This document shows positions 7,676-15,143 of a stretch of 32,782 nt of DNA, piece after piece (position 1 is the stretch's first letter; every line of letters starts with the position of its first letter). The DNA comes from Phycisphaerae bacterium (GTDB taxonomy: Bacteria > Planctomycetota > Phycisphaerae > SM23-33), in the NCBI GenBank assembly GCA_009783465.1, contig WRDM01000032.1, positions 1-32,782 of the forward strand, given 5' to 3'. The notes under the pieces are model-generated. The model made no database searches. It saw only the letters and a program-made list of their open reading frames with translations, and was not told where the DNA came from. The position numbers were made by a program, and so were the translations under genes.

Positions 7676-8682
7676 CGCAAACGTCGGACAATTCGGACAA
7701 GGCCCGCGAGGCGCGGCGTAATTTAACAGGCCTGAGCCGGCTGGGCATCACGCCCGAACCGCGTGACGATGGCGTCCCGCCCTCGTGTCCCGCGGGCATC
7801 TTGCCCGCGCAGGATGGCGAAGGTGATTCGACGTTTTCCAGCGGCCAGGCCAATGGAACGTTCAACACGGGCGAGACGCCCGCGTCACGTGAGACGCCCG
7901 CGACGCCCCACGTGCTGGAGGCGTGCGGGTTGGCGTTTTCCTACAGGCCCGATCGGCCGGTGCTGCGCGGCGTGAGTTTCACCGCGTCGGCGGGACGGCT
8001 GTTGTGCGTGCTCGGGCCGAACGGCTCGGGAAAAACCACGCTCCTGCGATGCCTGCTCGGGCAGTTCAAGCCCACCGGCGGGCAGTTGAAGCTGGACGGG
8101 CGCGACGTCGGCAAATTCAGCGCGCGAGGCTTGGCGCAATTGCTGGCGTACGTGCCGCAGTTTCCGCAGTCGGCGTTCGCGTTCACGGTGCAGGAGTTGG
8201 TGCTCATGGGACGGTTTGCCCACACGGGCGTGATGGGGCTGACCACCGAGCAGGACCTGGCCGTCGCCAAACTCGCGATGCAGATGACGCACTGCCTCGA
8301 CCTGGCCGACCGCACGCTGGAGGAACTCTCCGGCGGCGAAGCCCAGTGCGTGATGATCGCCCGCGCCCTCGCCCAGCAGCCCAGCCTCATGCTCCTGGAC
8401 GAACCCACCAGCCACCTCGACCTCCGCAACCAGTTGCTGATTTACCAAATGATGACCCGCCTGGCCCACGACTGGAACATGGCTGTGTTGTGCGTCGCCC
8501 ACGACATCAACGTGGCCGCCCAGCACGCCGACGAACTCCTGCTGATGCGCCAGGGCGAAATCATCGCCCAAGGCCCGCCCGCCGACGTCATGCGGCAGGA
8601 CATCCTGGAGACACTGTACGGTGTGGCGGTCGAACTCATCGACACCGGCCGAGGCGTGCCGCTGGTGATGGCGAGGATGTGA
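7672..8682 (+). CDS. ABC importer ATP-binding protein (FepC/BtuD type)
   Basis: The protein has 336 residues. The ABC domain starts near residue 82 (LEACGLAFSYRPDRPVLRGV). Walker A is GPNGSGKT, the Q-loop lies at Y-V-P-Q, the signature is LSGGEAQ, Walker B is LMLLDEPTSHLDL, and the H-loop is CVAHDIN. It powers import through the preceding permease. The first 80 residues are foreign to the family: a hydrophilic leader that includes a diverged family A repeat (7762-7890) read as PAGILPA ... NTGETPASR, in the same frame as in the permease. The start at 7672 is an ATGA overlap. ribF begins 5 nt after the stop, so the operon continues. Confidence 0.93.
   Translation: MTQTSDNSDKAREARRNLTGLSRLGITPEPRDDGVPPSCPAGILPAQDGEGDSTFSSGQANGTFNTGETPASRETPATPHVLEACGLAFSYRPDRPVLRGVSFTASAGRLLCVLGPNGSGKTTLLRCLLGQFKPTGGQLKLDGRDVGKFSARGLAQLLAYVPQFPQSAFAFTVQELVLMGRFAHTGVMGLTTEQDLAVAKLAMQMTHCLDLADRTLEELSGGEAQCVMIARALAQQPSLMLLDEPTSHLDLRNQLLIYQMMTRLAHDWNMAVLCVAHDINVAAQHADELLLMRQGEIIAQGPPADVMRQDILETLYGVAVELIDTGRGVPLVMARM
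7762..7890. repeat. Family A palindromic repeat inside the ATPase gene
   Basis: The arms at 7762-7785 and 7866-7890 pair imperfectly (about 19 of 24). The centre keeps the hairpin CGCGGGCATCTTGCCCGCG and the spacer CCAGCGGCCAGGCCAATGG. The left arm has diverged more than in the 6541 copy, consistent with an older insertion or with selection on the coding frame. Confidence 0.85.
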
Positions 8683-8687
8683 CGCGG

Positions 8688-9671
8688 ATGACCGACGACC
8701 GAATCATTTACGACATCCGATCCATCCCCGCCTCGCTTCGTGGGGGGGTGTTGACGATCGGCAATTTCGACGGCGTGCATCGGGGGCATCAGCGGATTCT
8801 GCGTGCGTGCCGCGTGGCGGCGGATGCGCGGCGGGTGCCGGTGGTGGCGATGACGTTCGATCCGCTGCCCGAGGCCGTGCTGTTTCCGCACGAAGAGCCG
8901 CCGCCGCTGATCGTTCCGCCGACGGAGAGATACCGCCGGCTGCTGGCACACGGGACGGATGCCGTGATTGTCCTGCCCGTCACGCCGGATCTGTTGGCCT
9001 TGCCCGCCCGCGAGTTCGTCGACGAACTTCTCGTCAAGCCGCTCGCGCCGACGCGCGTGGTGGAGGGGGCGAACTTTTTCTTCGGCCGTCGCCGCGGAGG
9101 CAACATCGTCACGCTCGAGACGATGGGATTTTCACGCGGGTTCTCGGTGGACGTTGTGGACTCCGCCGCCGTCACGCTTGGTCAAGGCCAGCGACGAATT
9201 TCCAGCACGCTCATTCGCGAGTTGATCCGCGACGGCCGCGTGGAGGACGCCGCCGCGTGCCTCGACGGGCCGGTCACATTGATCGGCCAGGTCGTTCCAG
9301 GCCAGCGGCGAGGCCGGTTGATGGGCTTTCCGACGATCAACCTCCAACCCACCGCCCCGTCTTCGCCTTCGGCTACGTCGTGGCAAGGGCAGGTGATCCC
9401 TGGCGACGGCGTTTACGCTGGCCACGCCCACATTGCGGGCCGACGCCACCTCGCCGCCGTCAGCGTCGGGCCAAACCCAACCTTCGCCCCTGCCGCCCGA
9501 ACCGTCGAAGCCTACCTCCTCGACACCCAGGGCGACTTCTACGGCCTGGAGGTCGAACTGACCTTCCGCCACCGCCTGCGCGACCAGCAACGCTTCGATT
9601 CCGCCGAAACATTGACAAGTCAAATCCAGCGGGATATTGAAGCCATTCGGCGATGGCTCGGAGACGAGTGA
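8688..9671 (+). CDS. ribF: Bifunctional riboflavin kinase / FAD synthetase
   Basis: The protein has 327 residues, the usual length for prokaryotic RibF. It converts riboflavin to FMN and then FAD in the cytoplasm. The N-terminal nucleotidyltransferase domain has GNFDGVHRGH (residues 25-34) and the later ISSTLIRELI motif; the C-terminal flavokinase domain has RRGRLMGFPTINL and GVYAG. The ATG at 8688 is preceded by GACGCGG and lies 5 nt after the ATPase stop, so it is part of the importer operon. Neither RibF nor a FecCD importer needs the other biochemically. The link could be incidental, or could reflect flavin-dependent handling of the imported metal complex or corrinoid; that is inference. 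The gene is closed by the hairpin at 9670-9705. Confidence 0.95.
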   Translation: MTDDRIIYDIRSIPASLRGGVLTIGNFDGVHRGHQRILRACRVAADARRVPVVAMTFDPLPEAVLFPHEEPPPLIVPPTERYRRLLAHGTDAVIVLPVTPDLLALPAREFVDELLVKPLAPTRVVEGANFFFGRRRGGNIVTLETMGFSRGFSVDVVDSAAVTLGQGQRRISSTLIRELIRDGRVEDAAACLDGPVTLIGQVVPGQRRGRLMGFPTINLQPTAPSSPSATSWQGQVIPGDGVYAGHAHIAGRRHLAAVSVGPNPTFAPAARTVEAYLLDTQGDFYGLEVELTFRHRLRDQQRFDSAETLTSQIQRDIEAIRRWLGDE

Positions 9672-9705
9672 TGAAAAGGCTACGCATCGCGTAGCTTTTT
9701 TCATC
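9670..9705. terminator. Rho-independent, probably bidirectional terminator
   Basis: A perfect 7-bp stem GCTACGC / GCGTAGC (9679-9685 with 9689-9695) and 3-nt loop are followed by six T. The flanks GATGAAAA and TTTTTTCATC also pair, which extends the stem. It begins within the ribF stop codon and ends the importer-ribF operon. Confidence 0.9.
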
Positions 9706-9711
9706 AATAAT

Positions 9712-9740
9712 TTGGCAACGTCCGTTGCGAAATGTACGAT
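9712..9740 (+). promoter_or_regulatory. Sigma-70-like promoter for the prepilin operon
   Basis: TTGGCA at 9712-9717 and TACGAT at 9735-9740 are separated by 17 nt. It lies directly after the ribF terminator and leaves a leader of about 70 nt before the first prepilin. No riboswitch-like structure was recognised in the leader. Confidence 0.6.
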
Positions 9741-9815
9741 ACATAGGTAGAGTGAAGCAGCGTTGACGGTCGAGTCGATCTATTTCATGTCATAGTCTTT
9801 ACCGGAGGACGCGAA

Positions 9816-10553
9816 ATGCAAACATCACGAAAGTCTGCTTTTACGTTGATCGAACTGCTGGTGGTCATTGCGATTATCTCGCTTCTGGTGAGCATGCTCA
9901 TGCCCTCGCTGGCCAAGAGTAAAGATCTGGCCCGTGAAGTCGCCTGCCGGCAGAACCAGCGTAACATCTACCTGGTAATGCGGCTGTATGCCAACGACGA
10001 AAACGGCGCCTTGCCCTATGCGTGCCGCACCGCGGAACGGTTTTGGACCGGCTGGAACTGGCGTTCGGCCGACGGCATGACGTTCCTGCCGCAAAAGCTC
10101 ACGAATTATGGCATGAAACCGCTTGATGAGGGCTGGTTCTGTCCCGGTTGGCCGATCGATCAACCCTATCAGTCGGGCATCAGCGTCGCGGGGACTCCGA
10201 CCAATCAACACGCCGGACCCTCGCCCGCCTCGCAGCGAAATTTCGGCCTGGGGTACGATTACACGGCCTACATGTGGATCGGATTCTGGGGGCCTGACGA
10301 GGTGAAATCCAACGCGGCGAAGGTGAATTTCGAGAAAGTGGCCAGGCCCGACAAGGCCAAGATCATGAATTGCAATCTGTCGCAACAGGCCCCCACGCTG
10401 GGGCGCGTCGGACCTCACCACAAGGGAACGGTCTGGGGGATCCTCTGGGCCGACGGATCGATCACCGCGACCACAGGATTTTGGGGCACGCCGGTGTCGT
10501 ATGAGGTATACTGTAACTCCGCGGGCGACTGGAAATCCGTCGGCGACAGGTGA
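9816..10553 (+). CDS. Type II/IV prepilin-like protein, first paralogue
   Basis: The protein has 245 residues. The N-terminus is a class III prepilin signal: a short basic leader (MQTSRKSA), cleavage before F-T-L-I-E-L-L-V-V-I with the conserved Glu at +5, and one hydrophobic helix. A prepilin peptidase would process it and the helix would anchor or pack it in a pilus-like fibre. The globular part is typical of the large planctomycete prepilin families: CRQNQRNIYLVMRLYANDE after the helix, and near the C-terminus GPHHKGTVWGILWADGS, a variant of the H-x(n)-D-G motif. The exact role of these families is unknown. GGAGG at 9804-9808 supports the start. It is a tandem paralogue of the next gene. 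Confidence 0.88.
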   Translation: MQTSRKSAFTLIELLVVIAIISLLVSMLMPSLAKSKDLAREVACRQNQRNIYLVMRLYANDENGALPYACRTAERFWTGWNWRSADGMTFLPQKLTNYGMKPLDEGWFCPGWPIDQPYQSGISVAGTPTNQHAGPSPASQRNFGLGYDYTAYMWIGFWGPDEVKSNAAKVNFEKVARPDKAKIMNCNLSQQAPTLGRVGPHHKGTVWGILWADGSITATTGFWGTPVSYEVYCNSAGDWKSVGDR

Positions 10554-10586
10554 GTCGGTATGGAACGTTTCACAAGGACGTGAACG

Positions 10587-11339
10587 ATGAACATTTCACG
10601 AAAGTCGGCTTTTACGTTGATCGAACTGCTGGTCGTGATCGCGGTCGTTGCGCTGCTGGTGAGCATTCTCATGCCCTCGCTGGCCCGGAGCAAAGACCTG
10701 GCCCGCGAGGTCTCCTGCCGGCAGAATCAACGCAACATCTACATGATGATCCAGTTGTACGCCAACGACAATCGTCAAAATCTCCCCTACGCGTGGCGCA
10801 CCATGGAACGGCAATGGAATGGCTGGAACTGGCGCGACGCCAATGACCTGACGTATCTTCCGCAGAAACTCACGAAGTACATGCCTCTGCTCGACGTCGG
10901 CTGGTTCGATCCCGGCTGGCCGATGGATCAACCCTATGAGCCCGACATGAAGATCCACTACGTCAACGGCACGCCGACCCATCCGAGCGCCGGACACGTG
11001 CCCAACACGCCGCGGAATTTCGGCCTGGGCTACAACTACACCGCCTACATGTGGATCAATTACTGGTATTCGGTGGATGATCCCGACCGGTATAAACGGG
11101 AGGCGACGAAGGTGAATTTTCACAAAGTGCTCTATCCCCAGACGTCCAAAGTGATGACATGCCTCCTGTCGCAACAGGCGCCCGCGTTGGGGCGCGTCGG
11201 GCCTCACCACCGCGGAACGATCTGGAACATTCTCTGGGCCGACGGCGGAATCAGCACAACAACAGGCGTCTTCAACGAACCCCAGTCGCTCGATGTGTAC
11301 TGCAACTCTCCCGGCGATTGGCATCGAACACCCTATTAG
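10587..11339 (+). CDS. Type II/IV prepilin-like protein, second paralogue
   Basis: The protein has 250 residues, with the same plan as its upstream neighbour: leader MNISRKSA, FTLIELLVVIAVVALLVSIL, then CRQNQRNIYMMIQLYAND and GPHHRGTIWNILWADGG. The two proteins align along their whole length; the first 60 residues are nearly identical and the middle (residues 110-180) is more diverged. AAGGA about 10 nt upstream supports the start, and 33 nt separate the two genes. They probably arose by tandem duplication and now differ on the exposed face. No pilus ATPase, platform or peptidase gene is nearby, so assembly must rely on genes elsewhere. Confidence 0.88.
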   Translation: MNISRKSAFTLIELLVVIAVVALLVSILMPSLARSKDLAREVSCRQNQRNIYMMIQLYANDNRQNLPYAWRTMERQWNGWNWRDANDLTYLPQKLTKYMPLLDVGWFDPGWPMDQPYEPDMKIHYVNGTPTHPSAGHVPNTPRNFGLGYNYTAYMWINYWYSVDDPDRYKREATKVNFHKVLYPQTSKVMTCLLSQQAPALGRVGPHHRGTIWNILWADGGISTTTGVFNEPQSLDVYCNSPGDWHRTPY

Positions 11340-11352
11340 CATCCACAAACGA

Positions 11353-12330
11353 ATGAACGAACTACAGACCATCGCCGGTTGCCTGTCGCAGGCGGACAAA
11401 ATCCTTCTACTGACGCACGCCAGGCCGGACGGGGACGGGCTTGGCGCCATCGCGGCGTTGGCGCGCTCGGCCGTCGCGGCGGGCAAGCGGGCCGAACTGC
11501 TCGTGCCTGACCGCGTGCCCGAACGGTATGCGTTTTTGTTTTCCCAGCCGCCGGCGGGGCCGGAACGGTTCGCCGAACTCGCCGATGCCGCCGACGTCAT
11601 CGTGGTGATCGACACCTGCGCCCGGGCGCAGCTCGACGGGGTGGCGCAGGCCGTTGTGGACCGCCGCGACAAGGTGCTCGTGGTGGATCATCATGCCACC
11701 ACCGATGCCATCGCCGCCGTCCAATGGGTCGACGCGTCCGCCGCCGCCGCGGGCGTCATGGTGGCCGAGTTGATTCAAACGCTTCACTGGCCCGTCGATG
11801 TGACCGTTGCCGAGGCCCTGCTGGCATCCGTCACCAGCGACACCGGCTGGCTCCAATTTGCCAATACCGACGCGCGGTGCCTCCGCCAGGCCGCCTGGCT
11901 GCTCGAACACGGCGTCCGCCCCGACAAACTCTATCGCCGCCTTTTCCAGTGCGACCGCCCGGAACGGCTGGCGCTGGTCGCTCGCATGCTCGCGTCGCTC
12001 CGCGTCGAATGCGAAGGCCGGCTGGCCTCGATGGTGATCCGCCGCGAGGACTTCGAACACACCGGCGCCCGCGGCGACGAAACGGAAAACCTCGTCAACG
12101 AAGCCCTGCGAATCGGTGCCGTCGACACCGCGCTGCTGCTGGTGGAAACGGACTCCGGCGAAATCCGCGTCAGCCTCCGAAGCCGCGACGCGATAGACGT
12201 CGCCGCGATCGCCAAACCATTCGGAGGCGGCGGGCACACCCGCGCCGCCGGCGTCCGCGCGACCATGAACATCGACGATTTTCGCGAAAAACTCACCCAG
12301 GCCTGCGCGGAGAAACTCGGGCGGTTCTGA
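11353..12330 (+). CDS. DHH/DHHA1 phosphoesterase, NrnA-like
   Basis: The protein has 325 residues, close to the usual NrnA length. The DHH domain shows THARPDGDGLGA, a V-V-I-D-T motif, the name-giving V-V-D-H-H and S-D-T-G-W, which together bind two metal ions; the DHHA1 domain ends with GGGGHTRAAG, the substrate-binding loop. NrnA proteins degrade nano-RNA (2-5 nt) and can dephosphorylate pAp; some relatives hydrolyse cyclic dinucleotides. Sequence alone does not separate these roles. The ATG at 11353 lies 13 nt after the second prepilin stop, so cotranscription is likely although no functional link is known. A copy of the palindrome TTTTCGCGAAAA lies in the codons for F-R-E-K at 12279. From 12331 to 12507 there is only a short repeat-like stretch (TTTTTAGCCGCGAATGACG). 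Confidence 0.9.
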   Translation: MNELQTIAGCLSQADKILLLTHARPDGDGLGAIAALARSAVAAGKRAELLVPDRVPERYAFLFSQPPAGPERFAELADAADVIVVIDTCARAQLDGVAQAVVDRRDKVLVVDHHATTDAIAAVQWVDASAAAAGVMVAELIQTLHWPVDVTVAEALLASVTSDTGWLQFANTDARCLRQAAWLLEHGVRPDKLYRRLFQCDRPERLALVARMLASLRVECEGRLASMVIRREDFEHTGARGDETENLVNEALRIGAVDTALLLVETDSGEIRVSLRSRDAIDVAAIAKPFGGGGHTRAAGVRATMNIDDFREKLTQACAEKLGRF

Positions 12331-12507
12331 AATGAGCTGTCCCCTTTTTAGCCGCGAATGACGCGAATTGCGCGAATGCGTACTAAGGAATTCGCGGTAG
12401 TCACGAAATGCGTGGCGGGAAGGTTTCCCTCAAACGCCATTCTGCGGCGAACCCCCTTCGTTTTCGGATTGTCGAAAGATGGCGGTCCAAGTCGGCTTTG
12501 TGACTTT

Positions 12508-13674
12508 TCAATCGTTCGTTTGTTTTCGCCGCGCCTCGCGGTATGCCCGCGGCGTCTGGCCGCTGATTTTGCGGAAGATTTTCGTGAAGTAGCTCTGATC
12601 GGAAAATCCACAGTTGAGCGCGATGCGCGACAGCGGCAGATCCGTTTTGGCCAGCAGTTCGGCGGCGCGATCGGTACGCATCTGGTTGAGGCATTCGGTG
12701 CAGCTCATGCCCAGTTCGCGGCGGAAAAGGCGGCTGAAATAGTGCGGCGAGAGATGTGCCGCCCGTGCGATGTCGTCGCGGCCTATGTTTTCGCCCAGGT
12801 GCTCGGTCATGAATTCCAGGGCGGCGTTGAGCGGTACGATGGCCTGGCGGCTTTCGGCGGCGGAAATCGTGGCCATGACGTGTTCGAGCACGTCGTGCAG
12901 CCAGGTGGCCAATTCCTCGCTGGACTGCAACGTCGACAGCCTGGAGAGGCTTTGGAAATTGGCGCCGAGCAGTTGTTCGGGATTGCCGCCGGCTTCGACG
13001 GCGGTGCGGCACATCATCACGACCAGTTCGAGAAAGAACGTTTTAGCGACGGTCACATTTTCGCCGGCCCGCTGAAGCATGGCGACCAGAACGCTGTTGA
13101 TGATCTCGCGGGCCGCCCGCGGATCGCCGCGCCGAATGGCCGCCATCAGCGAGGGCTCCTGGAGCAGGAACAGCTCGCGGATGGAGTCGTAGGGCGTTTC
13201 CTTGAACTCGTGCAGGGCGTCGGCGCGGAGCTGTTCGCGGAGATATTCCTTGCGTCGGGCCTCCAGCAGCGGCGCGTTGATGAGATTTTCCCGCTCAGCC
13301 AACACGCGGAGGTCGGTACAGGACGCCCGCATGTCGATGGCGGCTTGACCGCCCGGACCGGGGAGCACCTGGCTCTCCGGCGCGCTGGCGACAAGCCCGC
13401 CGAGCACCTGCTGATTTCGCATCAGCGGCACGGCCCAGAGAAACTGGCCACACGCGCAGGCCTCGATGGTCGGCTCGCCCCAGCGGTGGCAAGCGGAAAT
13501 GGCTGCATGACGCTGGACCTGACAGTCCGCGCCATTGGCGGCGTTGCAGGCAATCTGCCCATGTACCACAGCGCCAGCGGCGTCGGTTGCGCACAATGTC
13601 ACCGCCCACCGTTGGCGATACAATGCCGCCAGCCGGGCGAAGGTCTCAATGTCAATGCCAATGTCCTCGGTCAT
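12508..13674 (-). CDS. AraC-family regulator with N-terminal PocR sensory domain
   Basis: The protein has 388 residues from the ATG at 13674; GTG at 13677 is possible. Residues 1-150 fit a PocR ligand-binding domain (L-A-A-L-Y-R-Q-R-W, C-N-A-A-N-G-A-D-C, and a cysteine/histidine-rich A-C-H-R-W-G-E...E-A-C-A-C-G). A helical linker follows. The C-terminal 100 residues are a double helix-turn-helix of the AraC type (HLSPHYFSRLFRRELGMS; IALNCGFSDQSYFTKIFRKI; Q-T-P-R-A-Y-R). PocR domains sense small metabolites, named from the propanediol/cobalamin regulator of Salmonella. The gene is divergent from the methyltransferase-like gene starting at 13881, its most likely target, with a 206-nt AT-rich spacer between them. 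Confidence 0.9.
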   Translation of the reverse strand: MTEDIGIDIETFARLAALYRQRWAVTLCATDAAGAVVHGQIACNAANGADCQVQRHAAISACHRWGEPTIEACACGQFLWAVPLMRNQQVLGGLVASAPESQVLPGPGGQAAIDMRASCTDLRVLAERENLINAPLLEARRKEYLREQLRADALHEFKETPYDSIRELFLLQEPSLMAAIRRGDPRAAREIINSVLVAMLQRAGENVTVAKTFFLELVVMMCRTAVEAGGNPEQLLGANFQSLSRLSTLQSSEELATWLHDVLEHVMATISAAESRQAIVPLNAALEFMTEHLGENIGRDDIARAAHLSPHYFSRLFRRELGMSCTECLNQMRTDRAAELLAKTDLPLSRIALNCGFSDQSYFTKIFRKISGQTPRAYREARRKQTND

Positions 13675-13741
13675 CACTTGTCACGTGTGGATTCCGTGCC
13701 GGTCACAGCCTCTGATCATAACCATTTTCGGGAAAAATAAA

Positions 13742-13753
13742 GTTATCCATAAC
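13742..13753. promoter_or_regulatory. Candidate operator in the divergent spacer
   Basis: GTTATCCATAAC is a 5-bp inverted repeat around a 2-nt centre. It lies in the AT-rich region between the PocR-AraC gene and the methyltransferase-like gene, just upstream of a candidate promoter for the latter. It could be a regulator site; this is inference from position only. Confidence 0.25.
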
Positions 13754-13767
13754 AAAAAGACACAAAA

Positions 13768-13795
13768 TTGCCAAAAAATCACACGGGCTTACAAG
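13768..13795 (+). promoter_or_regulatory. Candidate promoter for the methyltransferase-like gene
   Basis: TTGCCA at 13768-13773 and TACAAG at 13790-13795 are separated by 16 nt. The sixth base of the -10 box does not match the consensus. AAGGA at 13860-13864 is the only ribosome-binding-like stretch before the ATG at 13881, at a long spacing. Confidence 0.35.
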
Positions 13796-13880
13796 ATGAA
13801 ATGCCGATGGAGTTGTAGAATGTTTTTAGTGAGGATGGGAGTGTATCTGTCTTTTTTACAAGGACTTGCTGAGTGTACGT

Positions 13881-15008
13881 ATGGACCGTAGATTTTACAT
13901 CGAGATGGGGAAATCCGGGCTGGTGATGCCTATTGGAACGGATTTGGTGTTGCGTGAGCACGAAAATCATCATGAAATCCTGCACGACGGCGAAAAGCTC
14001 GGCCGTGTGATTCAGGAAGCCGCCGGGCGGTTCGGTTCGCCGCTGGCCATTCCCGTGATGGACCTCTCGCTGGAAAAAACGGCCCTGTTGTCCATGCTCG
14101 GCGTGCCGGCCGACCAGATCGGCACCTACCACATGACGACCCCGCCGACCGACCGTATGATGCGGCAGGTTCAGCAGGGCTTGGCCGAAGATTACGAACC
14201 CCGGCTGGCCGCCCAGCTCGACGCCATCGCGTGGGTTGCCGCCAATACGGACCTCGTGCCGGTGGGCATGACCATCGGCCCGTTCTCGCTGATGACCAAG
14301 CTTATCGCCGACCCGATCACGCCGCTGTATCTCGCCGGCATGGGCATGACCGCCGCGGAAGAACCCGACATTCTCATGGTCGAGCGTTGCCTGGAATTGG
14401 CCACCAAAATCATCCTCCGCTCCCTCAACGCCCAGGTGCTGGCGGGGGCGGAAATGCTCTTCATCGCCGAGCCAGCCGCCAACATCGCGTATCTGTCCCC
14501 CAACCAGATCGACGCCGGCTCGGACATTTTCGACCGCTTCGTGATGAAGTACAACCACCGCCTCCGGGCCGCCCTGCGGGCGTGGGATGTGGACCTGTTC
14601 TTCCACTGCTGCGGCGAACTGACGCCCTACATGGTGAAAAAATTCGCCGAGCTCGACCCGGCCGTGCTCAGCCTCGGCGCCAGCCGCAACCTGTGGGAAG
14701 ACGCAGCCCTGCTGCCCCGCACGACCGTGCTGTACGGCAACCTGCCGAGCAAACAGTTCTACAGCGACGAGTTAATGCCGCTGGAGGCCGTGCAACGCGC
14801 GACATGTGACCTTCGCGACCGCATGGCCGCCGTGGACCACCCGTTCATCCTTGGCACCGAATGCGACATCCTCAGCGTCCCCGGTCACGAGGCAACCCTC
14901 ATGTGTAAGGCGATGGGCATGGTCAGCGCCGTCGGCGGCAACGACCCGCACAAATTGTCCCTGCACTTCGCCAGCCGCTACGCGGGTGCTCACGCGGTGG
15001 CGTCGTAA
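13881..15008 (+). CDS. URO-D superfamily protein, MtaA/CmuA-like methyltransferase
   Basis: The protein has 375 residues and the fold signature of the uroporphyrinogen decarboxylase superfamily. It lacks the HemE N-terminal R-x-x-x-W-x-M-R-Q-A-G-R motif, so haem synthesis is unlikely. It has the zinc-site pattern of methylcobamide:thiol methyltransferases: H-C-C-G-E (FFHCCGELTPYMVKKF) and a later Cys in GTECDILSVPGHEA, together with VGMTIGPFSLMTKLI and GAEMLFIAEPAAN. Such enzymes move a methyl group between a corrinoid protein and a thiol or related acceptor. No corrinoid protein gene is adjacent. The ATG at 13881 is used; TTG at 13866 is in frame but too close to AAGGA. Divergent pairing with a PocR regulator suggests induction by a small substrate. 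Substrate and acceptor are unknown. Confidence 0.8.
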   Translation: MDRRFYIEMGKSGLVMPIGTDLVLREHENHHEILHDGEKLGRVIQEAAGRFGSPLAIPVMDLSLEKTALLSMLGVPADQIGTYHMTTPPTDRMMRQVQQGLAEDYEPRLAAQLDAIAWVAANTDLVPVGMTIGPFSLMTKLIADPITPLYLAGMGMTAAEEPDILMVERCLELATKIILRSLNAQVLAGAEMLFIAEPAANIAYLSPNQIDAGSDIFDRFVMKYNHRLRAALRAWDVDLFFHCCGELTPYMVKKFAELDPAVLSLGASRNLWEDAALLPRTTVLYGNLPSKQFYSDELMPLEAVQRATCDLRDRMAAVDHPFILGTECDILSVPGHEATLMCKAMGMVSAVGGNDPHKLSLHFASRYAGAHAVAS

Positions 15009-15050
15009 GCAAAGTCACAATCCGACTTGTCGATGCGTACGCGAGTTTGA

Positions 15051-15121
15051 CCAGGGCAAACGCATCTTAATTCCCATATTTTTCGCGAAAAAATGCGGAA
15101 TTTTAGATGCGTTTGCCCTGG
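15051..15121. terminator. Long hairpin between convergent genes
   Basis: The arms begin with 17 perfectly paired bases (15051-15067 with 15105-15121, CCAGGGCAAACGCATCT) and continue with one bulge through AATTCC / GGAATT. The loop contains the palindrome TTTTCGCGAAAA (15080-15091). It sits between the ends of the methyltransferase-like gene (+) and the LigD-PE-like gene (-). The arm motif GGGCAAACGCAT also occurs at 5216 and, inverted, at 5396, so it is a repeat as well as a likely bidirectional terminator. Confidence 0.65.
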
Positions 15122-15143
15122 AGTATGACATCGTTTTTCGGAT

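Noticed and set aside
13881-15008. HemE (uroporphyrinogen decarboxylase) for haem synthesis
   Set aside because: The N-terminal HemE active-site signature is missing, while cysteine and histidine zinc ligands of the MtaA group are present.
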